DNA of 64,000 nt from Lasiodiplodia sp. COLG20 (taxonomy: Eukaryota; Ascomycota; Dothideomycetes; Botryosphaeriales; Botryosphaeriaceae). The translations under genes were made by a program, and so were the position numbers. Position 1 is the stretch's first letter. Every line of letters starts with the position of its first letter. Location: contig VNWV01000050.1 of NCBI GenBank assembly GCA_009801085.1, positions 1 to 64,000 on the forward strand. The letters run 5' to 3'. Below, in pieces: positions 21,944 to 32,858 of the stretch. The notes below the pieces were generated by a model. That model saw only the letters and a list, made by a program, of their open reading frames with translations, did no database searches and had not been told where the DNA came from.

Positions 21944-24003
21944 CTAAACAATAGTAACCGTAACCACCTCTAAAGTAGATAGCCATTGTTGCTTCCCAAG
22001 CTTTCCGCATCTGTGATCAAAGTCTTCTCCATGAAGCTGAACAACATCAATCCGACTGTAAAGGGGGGCTGCATGTCTCGACCGCTGCCCGGTATTCGAT
22101 GATGCCGATTCCTCGCATGGCTGGAGCAACAACCATTTAATGCCAAAGCTCATGTTGATAGCTAGCATAAGCGTTCTTTGTGGCATATTTTCTGCGTCGG
22201 TGTCGGGGCTATCAAAGTAAATTGTCGCCATTCTGACCACTACACCGCTTCTTTCATGAGTTACGTAGATGTGCTTTCCCGGACGCCACATGGAAGGATT
22301 TCTGAACACTGGTTCATATGAGGCGGGTCCTTTTAGAGTAAGCCTGCCGAATTTGATAGGCCCCAGATGATTCAAAGGATCGACTAAGTCTATTTTGTAG
22401 TCAAAAACTGTCGCCACAGGCGTATCGGTGAGACGGCTACTGTGAAATACGATAGGCCCGTCCATGCTCGCCCAACTCCAAGAAGGCGCTCGGTAATCTC
22501 CTTGTGCTCTGCTGGCCAGTTGTTTCTTCCCAGAATCTGAGTGGCCCAGATGAGGGAATTCGGAAGCATGGACTTTCTGAGACCAGCCACCATAGTGTCT
22601 CCATAACGGCTCTCAAGAAGCTGCAGAATCCCTGCAACAGCAACAAGTTTATCCTTTCCGGGATACGTCAAATTCATCCGTGTATAGGTGTTCATCAGGG
22701 CCTCGTAGTCATCTTGTTGCATCGCCGGGAACACCTTTGGACGCCCCAGTCTGAATGGTGCCATACGGTATATCTCTCGCCATTCATCCTCATCTCGGGG
22801 GCCTGACCCCATCTCCCATTTAGTAGGATGTGAAGTACACTCCCAATAAATTCGAGATGAGGTGAAATGAAGGACCCGAGGAGAGAGTATTCTTTCTTGT
22901 AATACCCAGGCTCTCTGAGCAACACGCTCGTATGCAGGTCTGAATGGTTCCATTCTTCCGACGAGAGCGCTTTTGGTTGCCACTAGTGTTGGCAAGACGA
23001 ATGATCAGAGGGCGTGAGATTGGAGGTCGACGCTCAACAAAGATGCCGCACCCAGGGTCTTTTGAGCTGTCTGCAGATATGTTCAGTATGCAGTTCACGT
23101 AAATATCTCGCATCATCGTGGAATGGGCAGTCCAGTCATGTCCGTCGTCGCCTTCCTGAATGATACGCAAAGTGTCGATCAATATGTACCGGATCCCCAG
23201 ATATTTCGCAATGTGAATTGCGTCTCTAAAGGTCCATGGTATCGACGACAGGGGGATCCCTTGGTAGAACTTGGCTTCCGTTTGTTTGGTAAGGCGTAAC
23301 GTTGGGACTGCCAGTCCCCAGCAATGTGAAAGTGTTGCGTAAGGACCTTGAGGTTGTTCGATTTCAGAATGGAGAAGCCGAGGGGCTTGGTTCGTGATAT
23401 CCAGAAGCCTTTTTGGAAAATACTGCTGCCCTTCAGTTGAGCAGAGTACATTGTCAGAACGACATGTTGTTGAAAACCAATGTTTGGCCATTTGGAGAAC
23501 TTTTGGATCTCCCGTATTCTCCGGAACCTCCCCAACATCGAATCCTTCCGGCAAAGGGGACCATAGTTCCACAAGCTCACCAAAAAAGTCTCGAACGTAC
23601 ATCTGAAGCTCTACCGCCTTGTCAAAATCATCATTTATTCGCACGACTTTGAAGGTCAGACGATAAACCTTTTGCACTCTCCAAGTTCCACCATCGGACC
23701 TCCAAAGCTCGCAGTTGATAACTGCTTCCGTATGGTAGTTTTGAGGCTCGGAATTCCCGATAGTAGAAAATACTTCAAACAAAACCGAGCAGATAAAGCA
23801 TCTCTTGCCAGCCGCGCTGACAAATGAGTCCCCTGTCTCGTGATGGGCAATCCTTTTCGGATCGCTACTGCTCCAGAAACCTGTAAATGAGTGGAAAGTT
23901 TTTGGCATGTTGGACAAACGTCCTTCGAGTCGTCCTCTCCATTGGCTAAACGTCTTCTGAGTTGTTCGTATGTAGATGGGCTGGATGGAATGTCTGGCTC
24001 CAT
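21944..24003 (-). pseudogene. HET-domain protein, broken by three frameshifts
   Basis: Reading from 24003 down, four frames must be joined to cover one HET protein. The start MEPDIPSSPSTYEQL with CPTCQKLSTHL is in one frame. From about 23,900 a second frame gives AAGKRCFICSVLFEVF, the HET domain ATLSHCWG, then YILIDTLRIIQEGDD. Near 23,000 a third frame gives RAWVLQERILSPRVLHF. Near 22,490 a fourth gives YRAPSWSWASMDG, a classic HET C-terminal motif, to the stop at 21944. The joins are one-base-type shifts with no GT...AG pair able to act as an intron. Note also LRII in place of the usual LCII. Either the gene has decayed or the assembly has several indels here. Confidence 0.75.
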
Positions 24004-24480
24004 GATTGCTGGAGCTGTTCGTACTCTCCGTCAGAACGTCTGAAAGATAAGATATGTGTGCTTAGAATAAGAGAGTAGGTGTAATTGATGGCTCGCGCAC
24101 GAGCGAGTAGGTAGAAGAAAAGCCTATAGCAACGTGCTTTCAAAAGTGCCGCAGACCCCTCCCAGTAAAGCTATTTCCCGCAGCATGCCACGTCACGGAC
24201 AAAATCCTGCGTACCTTTAAAATAGGTCGATTGTGGGCCTCCATTGAGTAGCATCGCTGCCTGTTGCTTGCCCGCGCGCTTGTACGAATCTTATCATTGG
24301 GGGAACAATTCGCTTAGAGTGAGCATGTGAACAGTTTTTACGTCAGCCCTCACTGCACCACGACGAATGAAGCAGCTCTAACCTCCCACTTGTCAGCAAC
24401 CGATGAATTTTGTCATTAGGTACACCAGTGCCACAGATTTAACTAACATTCCATTATTCGCCCTTGCAAGACGACTTTCT
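24004..24480. other. intergenic, upstream of HET pseudogene
   Basis: About 0.5 kb between the start of the HET pseudogene and the stop of the FAD oxidase, both on the minus strand. Slightly AT-rich, with no motif or repeat recognised. Confidence 0.45.
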
Positions 24481-26136
24481 TTATACCAACTTAAAACCAC
24501 CTGGAACCCGAGTTTGGAAAACACGCTCTGGATCGTACTTGTCGGCAACGGCTTGCATCTTTCGGAAGTTTTCTTCGCCGTAGCTTCTCATCACGTCCTG
24601 TGACTGCTCTGCGTAGTTACAGTAGCGATAGCTAAACAAGCCGCCAATACTCTTGCTGTACTCTTCAATGGCATCTTTCCATGCATGTATCTTCTGCCGA
24701 CCAATTTCTTCTTGCTCAACAGTGTTTACTGCAACAGAGCCTAACCAAATGATAGCATTATCCTCAATTTTGTCGATGCCTAGGATATTGCCACCGCGTT
24801 CAACAGAGTGCTGGCTAACGATGGTCGGCAATGGCTGGAAGAAAGCCTGTGTCTCGAAGTCGCCATTGGGGATTACCTGCTTCATTTCCTCAACGAGAAC
24901 ATCGTGTAGTTCAACCACTTTCTTTAGAATCCGCGCATCGTTCTTGAAAGTGAGAGTGAGCCAGATATTCCTATATCTAGTTAGTCAAACTCCAAGCCAA
25001 AGGGCCAATCATCTCACCGATAACCATACGACACGGTATTCGGTGACAACGTCGACAAATTGGTCATCCCAACAACCGACGAAATATTCCCCTCGATCGC
25101 CAAAAACTTATCAAAAACCGGCGGCGCCTCCCTCCCCCCAACATCCGTCAACCTCGTAATAACAACCGTCCCATTATCCCCCGGCTTATACGTCCAAAAC
25201 ACCAACGCCGATGCATTCCGATAACTCCCCACCCCATCCACCCACTCCACCAACGCCTCCACATGCGCTTCCCCCACCCCCTCCACCCCCGCCGGAAACC
25301 TCCTCGCCGCATTCCAAACCGGCATCCCCGGGAAAACCTCCATATCCACCCTCGTCACGACGCCAAAGTTGCTCCCCGCACCGCCGCCCTTCAGCGCCAC
25401 CCACAGATCCGCATTCTCACCCGCGTTAGCTTCGACGATAGACCCGTTCGCGAGGACCACCTCGAACCCCCGCACGCTGTCGCAGACCAGCCCCCGCGCG
25501 TACATGTAGTACGAACACCCGCCGCCCAGCACGAGCCCGCCGACGCCGACGCCGCCGTTGCGCCCGCCCTGCACGCTCAGGTTGAGTGCGTCGAGATGTT
25601 CGTACACGCTGAGCCAGCGGGCGCCGGGGAGGAGGGAGGCGGTGGCCGTTGTGGGGTTGTGGGTGGTTGAGTTCATGCGGTCTGTGTTGTGCGGGGTTAG
25701 CAGTGGGGGGAGGCTGGAGGGGTGGGGGAGGGGTTACGCACGGAGGTCGATGGTGACGCCCGCGTCGATGTTGTTGGCGCCCGCGTTGGCGGAGTGCCCG
25801 CCGCTGCGGACGGCGAAGTTGCAGGCCGTGCGCTGGACGAGCGTCGTCACGGCGAGGGAGACGTCCTGGGCGGTTTTGGGCTCGGCGATGCAGTAGGGTG
25901 TGAGTTGGGCGGTGAGGGACCAGTAGGAGGCTATTCGCTGGGTGTAGGCTGGGTCTTCTGGGAAGTAGACGTGTTTGAGGCCCGCGTTTTGGAGGACTTT
26001 GCACTGGAATATGTTAGTATACTGGAAGTGGCTCTGGTGATGTGGCACATACGCATTCGGAGGTCTCTCGGGGCAGCAAGTTCGCTGTTGGACCGGAGAC
26101 GACTAAAGCGAGCAACAGAAGCCCCCATCTGAACAT
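24481..26136 (-). CDS. secreted FAD-linked oxidoreductase (PCMH/BBE, berberine-bridge-like)
   Basis: Exons 26136-26053, 26003-25742, 25681-25018 and 24970-24481, phases 0, 1 and 2, CTAAC-type branch sites, about 499 aa. The first exon encodes a signal peptide (MFRWGLLLLALVVSGPTAN). The FAD-binding PCMH domain shows VRSGGHSANAGANN, whose His is the usual covalent FAD site, then IDL, GARW, GGLVLGGGCSYYM and LKGGGAGSNFGVVT. The C-terminal BBE domain ends with YCNYAEQSQDVMRSYGEENF and the FAD-contacting KYDPERVFQ. Such enzymes oxidise alcohols, sugars or alkaloid-type amines using oxygen; the substrate cannot be predicted. The neighbouring minus-strand gene encodes another secreted protein. Confidence 0.92.
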
Positions 26137-26555
26137 GGTGAATATACTGCCTGAGACCTTTCGATAAGCGGATAGAAATGCTGAACATGAAAGGAGGGTT
26201 AGATTGCATTCGCGCAGCGAATAGTTCGCGGAGCTCAGTTGGTAGTACAACGTAGGGAAGACGAAAATGTAAGCTCGTATCGCAAAGCGGGGATAGAGCC
26301 ATCTTATAGGATCCTGCGGGACTCCATTCAAGATCATCAACCCATGTTATACTGGGGATTGGGGGACAGTATGAGCATAAGAAAAGTGATTTGTCTGAAA
26401 TATGTACATAGGATCTAAATGACAATATATACAAGGCTGATAAAAGAAAATATGTACAAGACAAAGTCAGACGAGTGGTAACTGGTCTAACGCATATCTA
26501 TAAGAAATAATCACAAAGCTTTACTGGGAAAATGAGGATCGCGGAGAGCCAAAGC
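26137..26555. other. intergenic, upstream of FAD oxidase
   Basis: About 0.4 kb, the promoter of the FAD oxidase and the 3' flank of the secreted-protein gene. It contains a 14-nt match to a tRNA A-box (AGCTCAGTTGGTAG near 26231-26250) without a B-box or foldable tRNA around it. Confidence 0.45.
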
Positions 26556-27186
26556 TTAGTTAGATTTAGCGGGGAAAAGCTCAACTTGAACAGGTTGGCT
26601 GTCTGGAATTTGGCAAATGAGGTCCTCGGGGCCAGATCCACCAGCGCGGCAGGGGGGCGTGATGAAGTAGGTTGATCCGCCAATGGGGCCCCTAAAAGCA
26701 ATGTTAGTATGCACGGATGGATACGATGAGTGAAATTTGCTCTTACTTATCATCGGTTTCCTCCCGGATGAAGAGCTCGGTCGGCTTGACCCAATCGTAG
26801 TAGTCGACGTAGGTGAAGCTGAACCGTCCGTTCGAGCAAGTGTACCGTTGATTCATGACGAAGTCCTCCGAAGAGCAGTCGGCGAGGGTCTCGGCGTTGA
26901 AGGATACGATCTTGAAGGACACGCTGTTGATGTGCTGGCCATCGTACTTGCGGGTGGTAAAGTCCTGAATCTTATACGTGGCTGATGGGGTGTCTGTTTG
27001 GACCGTGCCCGACGGAGTTGCCGAGTTCACGGTGTTCGGGTTGCTACTGCCAAGGAAAAGCGGACCGACCAAGGGTAAGGAGTTCAGAGGAAAACCAAAG
27101 GAGGGGTCGCCAGTGGCAAGCATAATCGGAGCAGCGAAGACGGTAGTGCCCAGAAGAGCAGCGCTGGCGGCGGTTGCGAACTTCAT
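26556..27186 (-). CDS. small secreted four-cysteine protein, Alt a 1-like effector candidate
   Basis: Exons 27186-26747 and 26691-26556 (GTAAGA donor, ACTAAC branch, TTTTAG acceptor) give 191 aa. A clear signal peptide (MKFATAASAALLGTTVFAAP) is followed by a low-complexity Ser/Thr/Pro spacer. A compact beta-rich domain then holds four Cys in the mature part (LADC, RYTC, TPPC, LICQ). The size, the even Cys number, the beta-strand pattern (VSFKIVSFNAE, RFSFTYVDYYDW) and secretion resemble Alt a 1/AA1-like fungal proteins, known as allergens or plant-response elicitors. The assignment is by pattern only. The promoter lies to the right, towards the MITE-containing interval. Confidence 0.78.
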
Positions 27187-27768
27187 GTCGGCGGTGATGG
27201 ATTCCTGTGGTTCGGAAGTGAAGTAGTGCTGATTGATGAGGTTACTGGTGTTGGAGGCTTGGTGGGAATTGCTGTGTTGTTAATGTTTGATTTGAGCAGC
27301 ATTGGGTCTGCCTTTATATATGCATGAGGTCGAAATCACAGTTACGGTTGTTTAGGTGAACGTTACGTCGCTCTATACTCACTTGCGCCTAGAGGGACCG
27401 TCTAGTACACAATGGACGCTGCGGATTTTAGCTGATCCATGGTTGTTCCGATGGAAAATGAACTCGCCTGCTATTTTCGTTGTGCATCCCCATGGGTGTG
27501 GCGTTTCTCGGCGAACACTGGCGATCTTCCCCGGAAGTTTTCAGCCAACCTACGACTGCAAACGTAATGTTTAGGTCCCGAATTCCATATTTCTACTGAT
27601 GTTACATGCCCTGTCGCTTTGATGTTTCTGTGTTTGGTTAGTAGACTAACGCATACTAAGGGCACCCAGCAAATCAAGAGACGCCACTTGAAACGGTTGC
27701 AGGTCTAGAACATCTGGGGTATCGATAGATCTCGCACTGACAGCACGTGGCTTGTCGTTCCGGGGAAA

Positions 27769-28106
27769 TAGAGAGTTTTAGCAAGAGTTGGAACACCCCC
27801 TGTTCGAACCCCATTCCAACCTTATTGTTCACATGCGCTTACTGATCAGGTATAGTAGTAGGGTTCTTGGCGATTATACTAGAACAGGTATTTCAACAGT
27901 TGGAACACCTGTTCCAATAAGATAGCGCACCGGGTCAGGTATAGCGCGCCAAGATCTAGCCATACTTAGCATAAAGAAGCCATTTTATCGGTAGGTATAC
28001 CAGGTTTTTGGTTACCTTCGTCTTGACGATACATGGGACAAGCCACATCATTGAGTTGGAACACCTCTAGAAACACCCCTGTTTCACCTCTTGCTAAAAG
28101 TCTCTA
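27769..28106. mobile_element. MITE-like element, TA target site, 27-bp inverted ends
   Basis: The left end 27769-27795 begins TAGAGAGTTTTAGCAAGAG. The right end 28080-28106, read on the minus strand, begins TAGAGACTTTTAGCAAGAG. The 27-bp ends match at 24 positions. Both start with TA, so the core is 27771-28104 with a TA duplication as in Tc1/mariner/pogo-type DNA transposons. The 0.34-kb element has no coding frame, so it would be non-autonomous. Inside, AGTTGGAACACC occurs three times in direct orientation (27786, 27898, 28054), and the middle copy is part of a near-palindrome TTGGAACACCTGTTCCAA. I do not recognise the family. It lies upstream of both flanking genes and could affect either. 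Confidence 0.7.
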
Positions 28107-28395
28107 ATCTTCCTGACTGGAATGAGTTTGCGAGTAAAACTTCTCGCGGAGTAATATGACGACCATCCTCGGCCGAGAAATACCGGTCGTATCTCAGGCC
28201 GAGCGTCAGGCTCAGTCACATCATGTCCAGGTATTTACTTCAATTCAACGTATCAGAGCCTTTTTCTATGAGCCAAGGGCTCGAGGTTTCGGGAATCACC
28301 GCGCTATAGTTATACTGCTTTGTACTCGATCGGACTAGCGTCCCATTGGCTGTGGGCTGTGGGGTTAACCACGCATGGGCCTCTGTCGCCTTCGC

Positions 28396-28413
28396 CGGAG
28401 CCCGCGGACTCCG
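28396..28413. promoter_or_regulatory. candidate Zn2Cys6 site, CGGA-N10-TCCG
   Basis: Inverted CGGA...TCCG with a 10-bp spacer (equivalently CGG-N12-CCG) about 350 bp upstream of the alcohol dehydrogenase ATG. Inverted CGG half-sites are typical targets of fungal binuclear zinc regulators, and such a regulator is encoded just downstream (30383-32708). Chance occurrence cannot be excluded. Confidence 0.3.
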
Positions 28414-28762
28414 TGGAAATGTTGTTGGTCCACCCAATCAGCGACAGCAGACTCCCGCAGACTGAAGTCCGTGTCACTTGCGCGAATGCCTGCCCAGGAT
28501 TATATCACTTCTGAGCGGAAACGCAACGCAATACTGGAGTTTATCTGCTATTGATAGCTTCTTTTGAACTAATGTGACTCATTTCCCCTTTTCCCGCCTT
28601 TGACACTTCTTAGGGGCTCGTTGCGATGTATATAGCGCACTTCACTCGTCCTCAATTGAAGTATCTCGTGTCCTGTCCAATTGAATCTTGCATTACAGCT
28701 TCCATTAAAAAAAACTCCGATTGTCAGATTTCAGAGTTCTCTCAGAGCAAATTCATCTTCTT

Positions 28763-30045
28763 ATGAAATATCCCGCCATGTCTCCAATCATAACGAGGGC
28801 TATCGTATCACGGGGACCCCTCTCTGATCATGGATGGCAGATGGAAACAGTCCATCTGAGGGCAATCCAAAAGGATGAGTTGGTGGTCAGGATAATCGCA
28901 ACTGGAATCTGCCACACCGATATCTTGACCGGGAATCTCAAAGAGGGACCGACAGCTATTTACCCTTCGGTAAAGGGTCATGAGGGTGAGACTTACAGCG
29001 AAGTGAAATTTTTTTTACCATGCGCATCCTTGAATAAAATTACGAATCGGCTAACCTCATCCGTAGGCTCTGGTATCGTTGAGCAGATCGGCGACGACGT
29101 CACCGTTGCGAAGCCTGGGGACCCTGTCGTTCTATCATTTGCTTCATGCGGAGCATGTGGTATCTGCGCCAGCGGCCACCCCGCTCATTGCGTCAACCAC
29201 CTCGAACTGAATTTCAAAGGGAATAAATGCTTTTCGTTTGCTGGTTCTATCGATTCTGACATCTTCGGAGGGTTCTTCGGCCACTCAAGCTTCGCGAACG
29301 TTACTATTGTCGATCAGAGTTCGGTTGTGAATCTGAAAGGCGTAGCAGATGTGAATGAGCTGAAGGTTATTGCTGCTCTGGGCTGTGGAGTGCAGACAGG
29401 ATCTGGCTCTATCATCAACGTTGGGAAGGCTGGACCCCAGGACACTGTTGCTGTGATAGGCTTGGGAGGAGTTGGATTGGCTGCGGTCATGGTAAGATGC
29501 CTAGTCTAAGCAAAATTACTATTTGGTTTGCTAATAGACCCCAGGCTGCAAAGCTGCGGGGATGTGCTACGATTATTGGCATCGACCGCGTTGAGTCTCG
29601 CATGAGCCTTGCAGTAGAGCTGGGAGCAACTCATACAATTAACACATCCGAACTCAAGAGCCTGGTGGATATCGTCCAATCCGTACGAGACCTGACCAAC
29701 GGCTCCGGGACATCCATTACTGTTGACACTACAGGATTTGTTCCTCTCATCGAACAGGGTTTCACGTTTACCCGAGCCTGCGGGAAGTTCATTCAATCCG
29801 GGAGTGCACCTTTTGACTCTGAGATGAGGATACCAATGTTCCAAAACATGGTGGATGGCAAGAGCTACATCGGGACCGCTCAGGGTGATGCTACTCCAGA
29901 GTACATTCCAAGGTTGATTGGTTGGTACAAGAGCGGAAGATTTCCAGTTGATCGTTTGGTTGCTTTCTACAAGGCAGATGAGTGGCAGAAGGCGGTCGAC
30001 GACATGGGCCTCGGCAAAACAGTGAAGCCAGTCCTCGTTTGGTAA
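28763..30045 (+). CDS. zinc-dependent alcohol dehydrogenase (aryl/benzyl-alcohol type)
   Basis: Exons 28763-28985, 29067-29491 and 29545-30045 (phases 1 and 0; branch CTAACC) give about 382 aa, the usual MDR length. A second in-frame ATG at 28778 is also possible. Catalytic zinc ligands lie in TGICHTDI and GHEG. The structural zinc loop is CGACGICASGHPAHC with exact x2-x2-x7 spacing. The coenzyme site is GLGGVGLAAVM followed by an acidic residue in IIGIDRVESR, so NAD is likely. The overall form resembles fungal aryl-alcohol dehydrogenases, which convert aromatic or allylic alcohols to aldehydes in the cytosol. A Zn2Cys6 regulator follows 337 bp downstream on the same strand, then an HSL-type hydrolase on the opposite strand, suggesting a small catabolic module. 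Confidence 0.92.
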
Positions 30046-30382
30046 ACTGCTCAATTTTGAGAGGAGTCAGACATACTATGTCTGGACCATGTTCGTTGCT
30101 GCCTAATCGCAAGATTATTTCGGAGCACGTGCTCGGTCCAAATTTGTTCCTTCCGAGTGAAAATATTTCCGCTGTGCCGAGTTTTAAAATTGATGTTCCT
30201 GGTGTGCTTGTGCTGCAAGCATCGAACGGTCCCTCCATTCAGACGTCGCTCATTAAAAATCACTTGTTGAATTGGTTCGAATAGAGTATTCGGAGCACTT
30301 TGCGAAATGGCCGAAGGCGACCAGCCGTCTTCTGGATCCTTGCTTCAAAGAGCAGTAAGGAACTCTGTGCAAACATGTATTT
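30046..30382. other. intergenic, dehydrogenase to regulator
   Basis: 337 bp between same-strand genes; it must hold the terminator of the first and the promoter of the second. An alternative start of the regulator (ATG 30307, see that entry) would shorten it. Confidence 0.45.
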
Positions 30383-32708
30383 ATGAAATATGCTGAGAAC
30401 CATTGCGAAAAGTGCGAGAATTGCCGCTTAAGGAAGGTATGACTTCATATTGCGCACGTGCTCGATATCCAAAGGGCCCCGTCTGTCGCGACGTGTTCAT
30501 TACAGTAACGAGCTTACGACAAATCAGATGCGATGTGACAAGCAAGTGCCGTGTTCCAGCTGCCGGACTCTTAATATAAGCTGTCAGGCTTCGAAGGAGG
30601 CTACCGACTATCGTCCTCGCGCCGTCCCAACTAATTATGTGTACGTCTCAGTGATCCAAGTGGTCAGATCGATGTTCACACAGTTTTAGTGGAAAGCAAA
30701 TACAACTCATCCAGGAACGCCTCTCGACGATTGAAGGAAGCATGCAGGACCGTCTGTCGGCGATTGAACATCACATGCAGCGTCTCTCTCATGCCTCCAC
30801 GAGTTCCGAATCTTTACACGCCGTTCATAGCAATCCCGTGGCACAAGCCGCTGATTCACCAGCTACCACAATACCCTCGATCGAGAGAGATTCTCCATTC
30901 GCTCAACAGACCCTACAAGCAAAGGAGACAGCTAACACAACAGCTGAGATCCTGGGATACAGATTTCGCGATGATGTTTCAGCTACCCTCACGTCTTTGA
31001 AAGATACATTGGAAACTCATTTTGAGAGCAGCTCGTCTGATCAATTCTTGGCACATCAGACTGTGGAGCATCCCTCATTGAGTCCACAATTACCCCCAGT
31101 CTCTTTTGTTGTCGAGATCGTGAAGAGTATCAAAGGTAGGTGGATCACAACCCCCACATATTCTGCCGTACTTACGATTGGCCCCAGCTCACCCTCCAAC
31201 CCTATTGGTTGGATTCTCAATGCATGATATGTCTCTTGTGGAAAACCTATTTCGCAAAGTCTATCTCCCGTTCGAACCACCTACTTCTGGATCGGTTGCG
31301 CTTGCGCACGGCTTGATGTACTTCATTATGCGCGACATGTTGCAAAGCCGGGACCCGATTAGTGAGCGACACGATTTTGCTGGCATCATGAAGATTTGCG
31401 AGAAAAGTTTCTCGAACGCTCTCGCAAATTTCGAAATTTTTGCCGTTCCAGCGCTCGAAAATGTTCAAGTACTGTTTTTCGGGGTGAGAAGAGCCTGATG
31501 GAAACTACAACGACCCTATTCTCAATATACTAACATTTATTACAGGCGCTCAAAGCTTTAGATGAGGGCAAATTATCTCTTTGTTGGACTTATCTGTCTT
31601 CGGCATCTACAATGTGCCATACGCTCGGCATTCACCGCGAATCCATCCTCAGAAAGGACCACCCCGACGTAGCCCACCAGAAACGCCTCGTGTTCTGGAT
31701 GTTGCATATGATCGAGAAGAACTTATCTCTCACCCTGGGACGCAGCTCCAACTTCAGGGATTATGATATCGATTGCGATTATTTCGCAGTTTCCCCTGAC
31801 CCTCGGCTAGCCCCTTGGGATCTTGCCAACATTGCTTGTGTCAAGGTCGGTAGTATACAGAGCAGAATATATGATCAGTTCTACTCCGCCACTGCCAAGC
31901 GACAAACCTGCGACCAGAGAGCTCAAATTGTGGAAGAGATTGTTGTTGAGCTCCACCAGTTGCAGGGCGAACTTAGTTCGGTATGTAATAGGGACATATT
32001 GATATGAATTGCTACTTACCAGAGTAACAAGATCGATACCAGCGGCGCGTACCTTGAAGAATGGTTACACGTCGCGATGTCTTATGAGGGATTCTTCTTC
32101 AACTCCCTTCTCACCACATGCTATCTTTCCCAGACGAGCACGTCCGAATATACCGAGATTAGCACCAGATGCCATAGCGCTGCAAAGCTTAGTCTTTCTG
32201 CGTTCAACGGTACATCAGACAGGGTTCATCATTATGACTTCTGTCAATCCTGCGACTTTATCAATTGGTATGTATCTTTAATCACGTCCTGTGTACACGA
32301 ATGTGCCTAACTTTGAGAAGGGTTCTCCTGTTCACATCCTTTACACCGTTTGTCGTTGTCTTTGCACATGCAGTTGCGACGAATGATCAAGAAGACCTGG
32401 ACCTGCTTCAGAACACAGTGAAAGCGTTGGAAAGGGTCAAAAACATCAACAGGTGGTCGCATCGACTTTACAGTGTCTGTAAAGCGTTCCTTGATGTTTC
32501 AGTCTCTCTAAGTAATGCTCACCAAGTGAGCCTTGGTCTTACTCGGCAAGAAGATGGCTCTTTGCTTTTCCCTTCACCGAATATGGCTGCAGAGTTCACT
32601 CGACCGCATGCAATCTCAAACACAAATATGACCGACGATGATCTGTCAGAGTTCATTCAAAGTTTGGTAGGGACGGGCATGACTTCCGCAGACAGCTCCC
32701 AGTCATGA
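30383..32708 (+). CDS. Zn2Cys6 transcription factor with fungal-specific trans domain
   Basis: Seven exons: 30383-30436, 30528-30640, 30690-31135, 31188-31483, 31546-31980, 32023-32267 and 32321-32708, about 658 aa. The zinc cluster CENCRLRKMRCDKQVPCSSC plus RTLNISC (x2-x6-x5-x2-x6) is split by the first intron. A coiled coil follows (IQERLSTIEGSMQDRLSAIE), then the MHR/fungal_trans region with the CHTLGIHRESI motif. The start is uncertain. ATG 30307 followed by a 43-nt GTAAGG...GAG intron would give an alternative N-terminus of 29 residues in place of 18. The exon 6 acceptor could be at 32022 or 32031, both in frame. The adjacent dehydrogenase and hydrolase are the natural candidate targets. 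Confidence 0.88.
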
Positions 32709-32858
32709 CATAGGCGAAGACAGGCCGGATGGAATGCAGGGAATATTATTTCATCATCACTGTACAAATTCTGAAATGTGGAAATCACCTTCTACTTCCT
32801 CCTCATTGTCTTAGTAGTAAATAGCCTCAAACCAAATTCCTCCCCCCTAATTCAAGTT

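Larger units (their letters stand above)
27187..28762. other. intergenic with MITE and shared promoter region
   Basis: About 1.6 kb between the divergent secreted-protein gene and the alcohol dehydrogenase. It holds the MITE listed separately (27769-28106). Towards the dehydrogenase it carries two CCAAT-type boxes (CCATTGG near 28343, CCAAT near 28434). No gene found. Confidence 0.55.

Noticed and set aside
26215..26310. tRNA-like A-box AGCTCAGTTGGTAG
   Set aside because: The 14-nt match stands alone: no B-box (GGTTCGA-type) follows, and the D-arm and acceptor arm do not pair.
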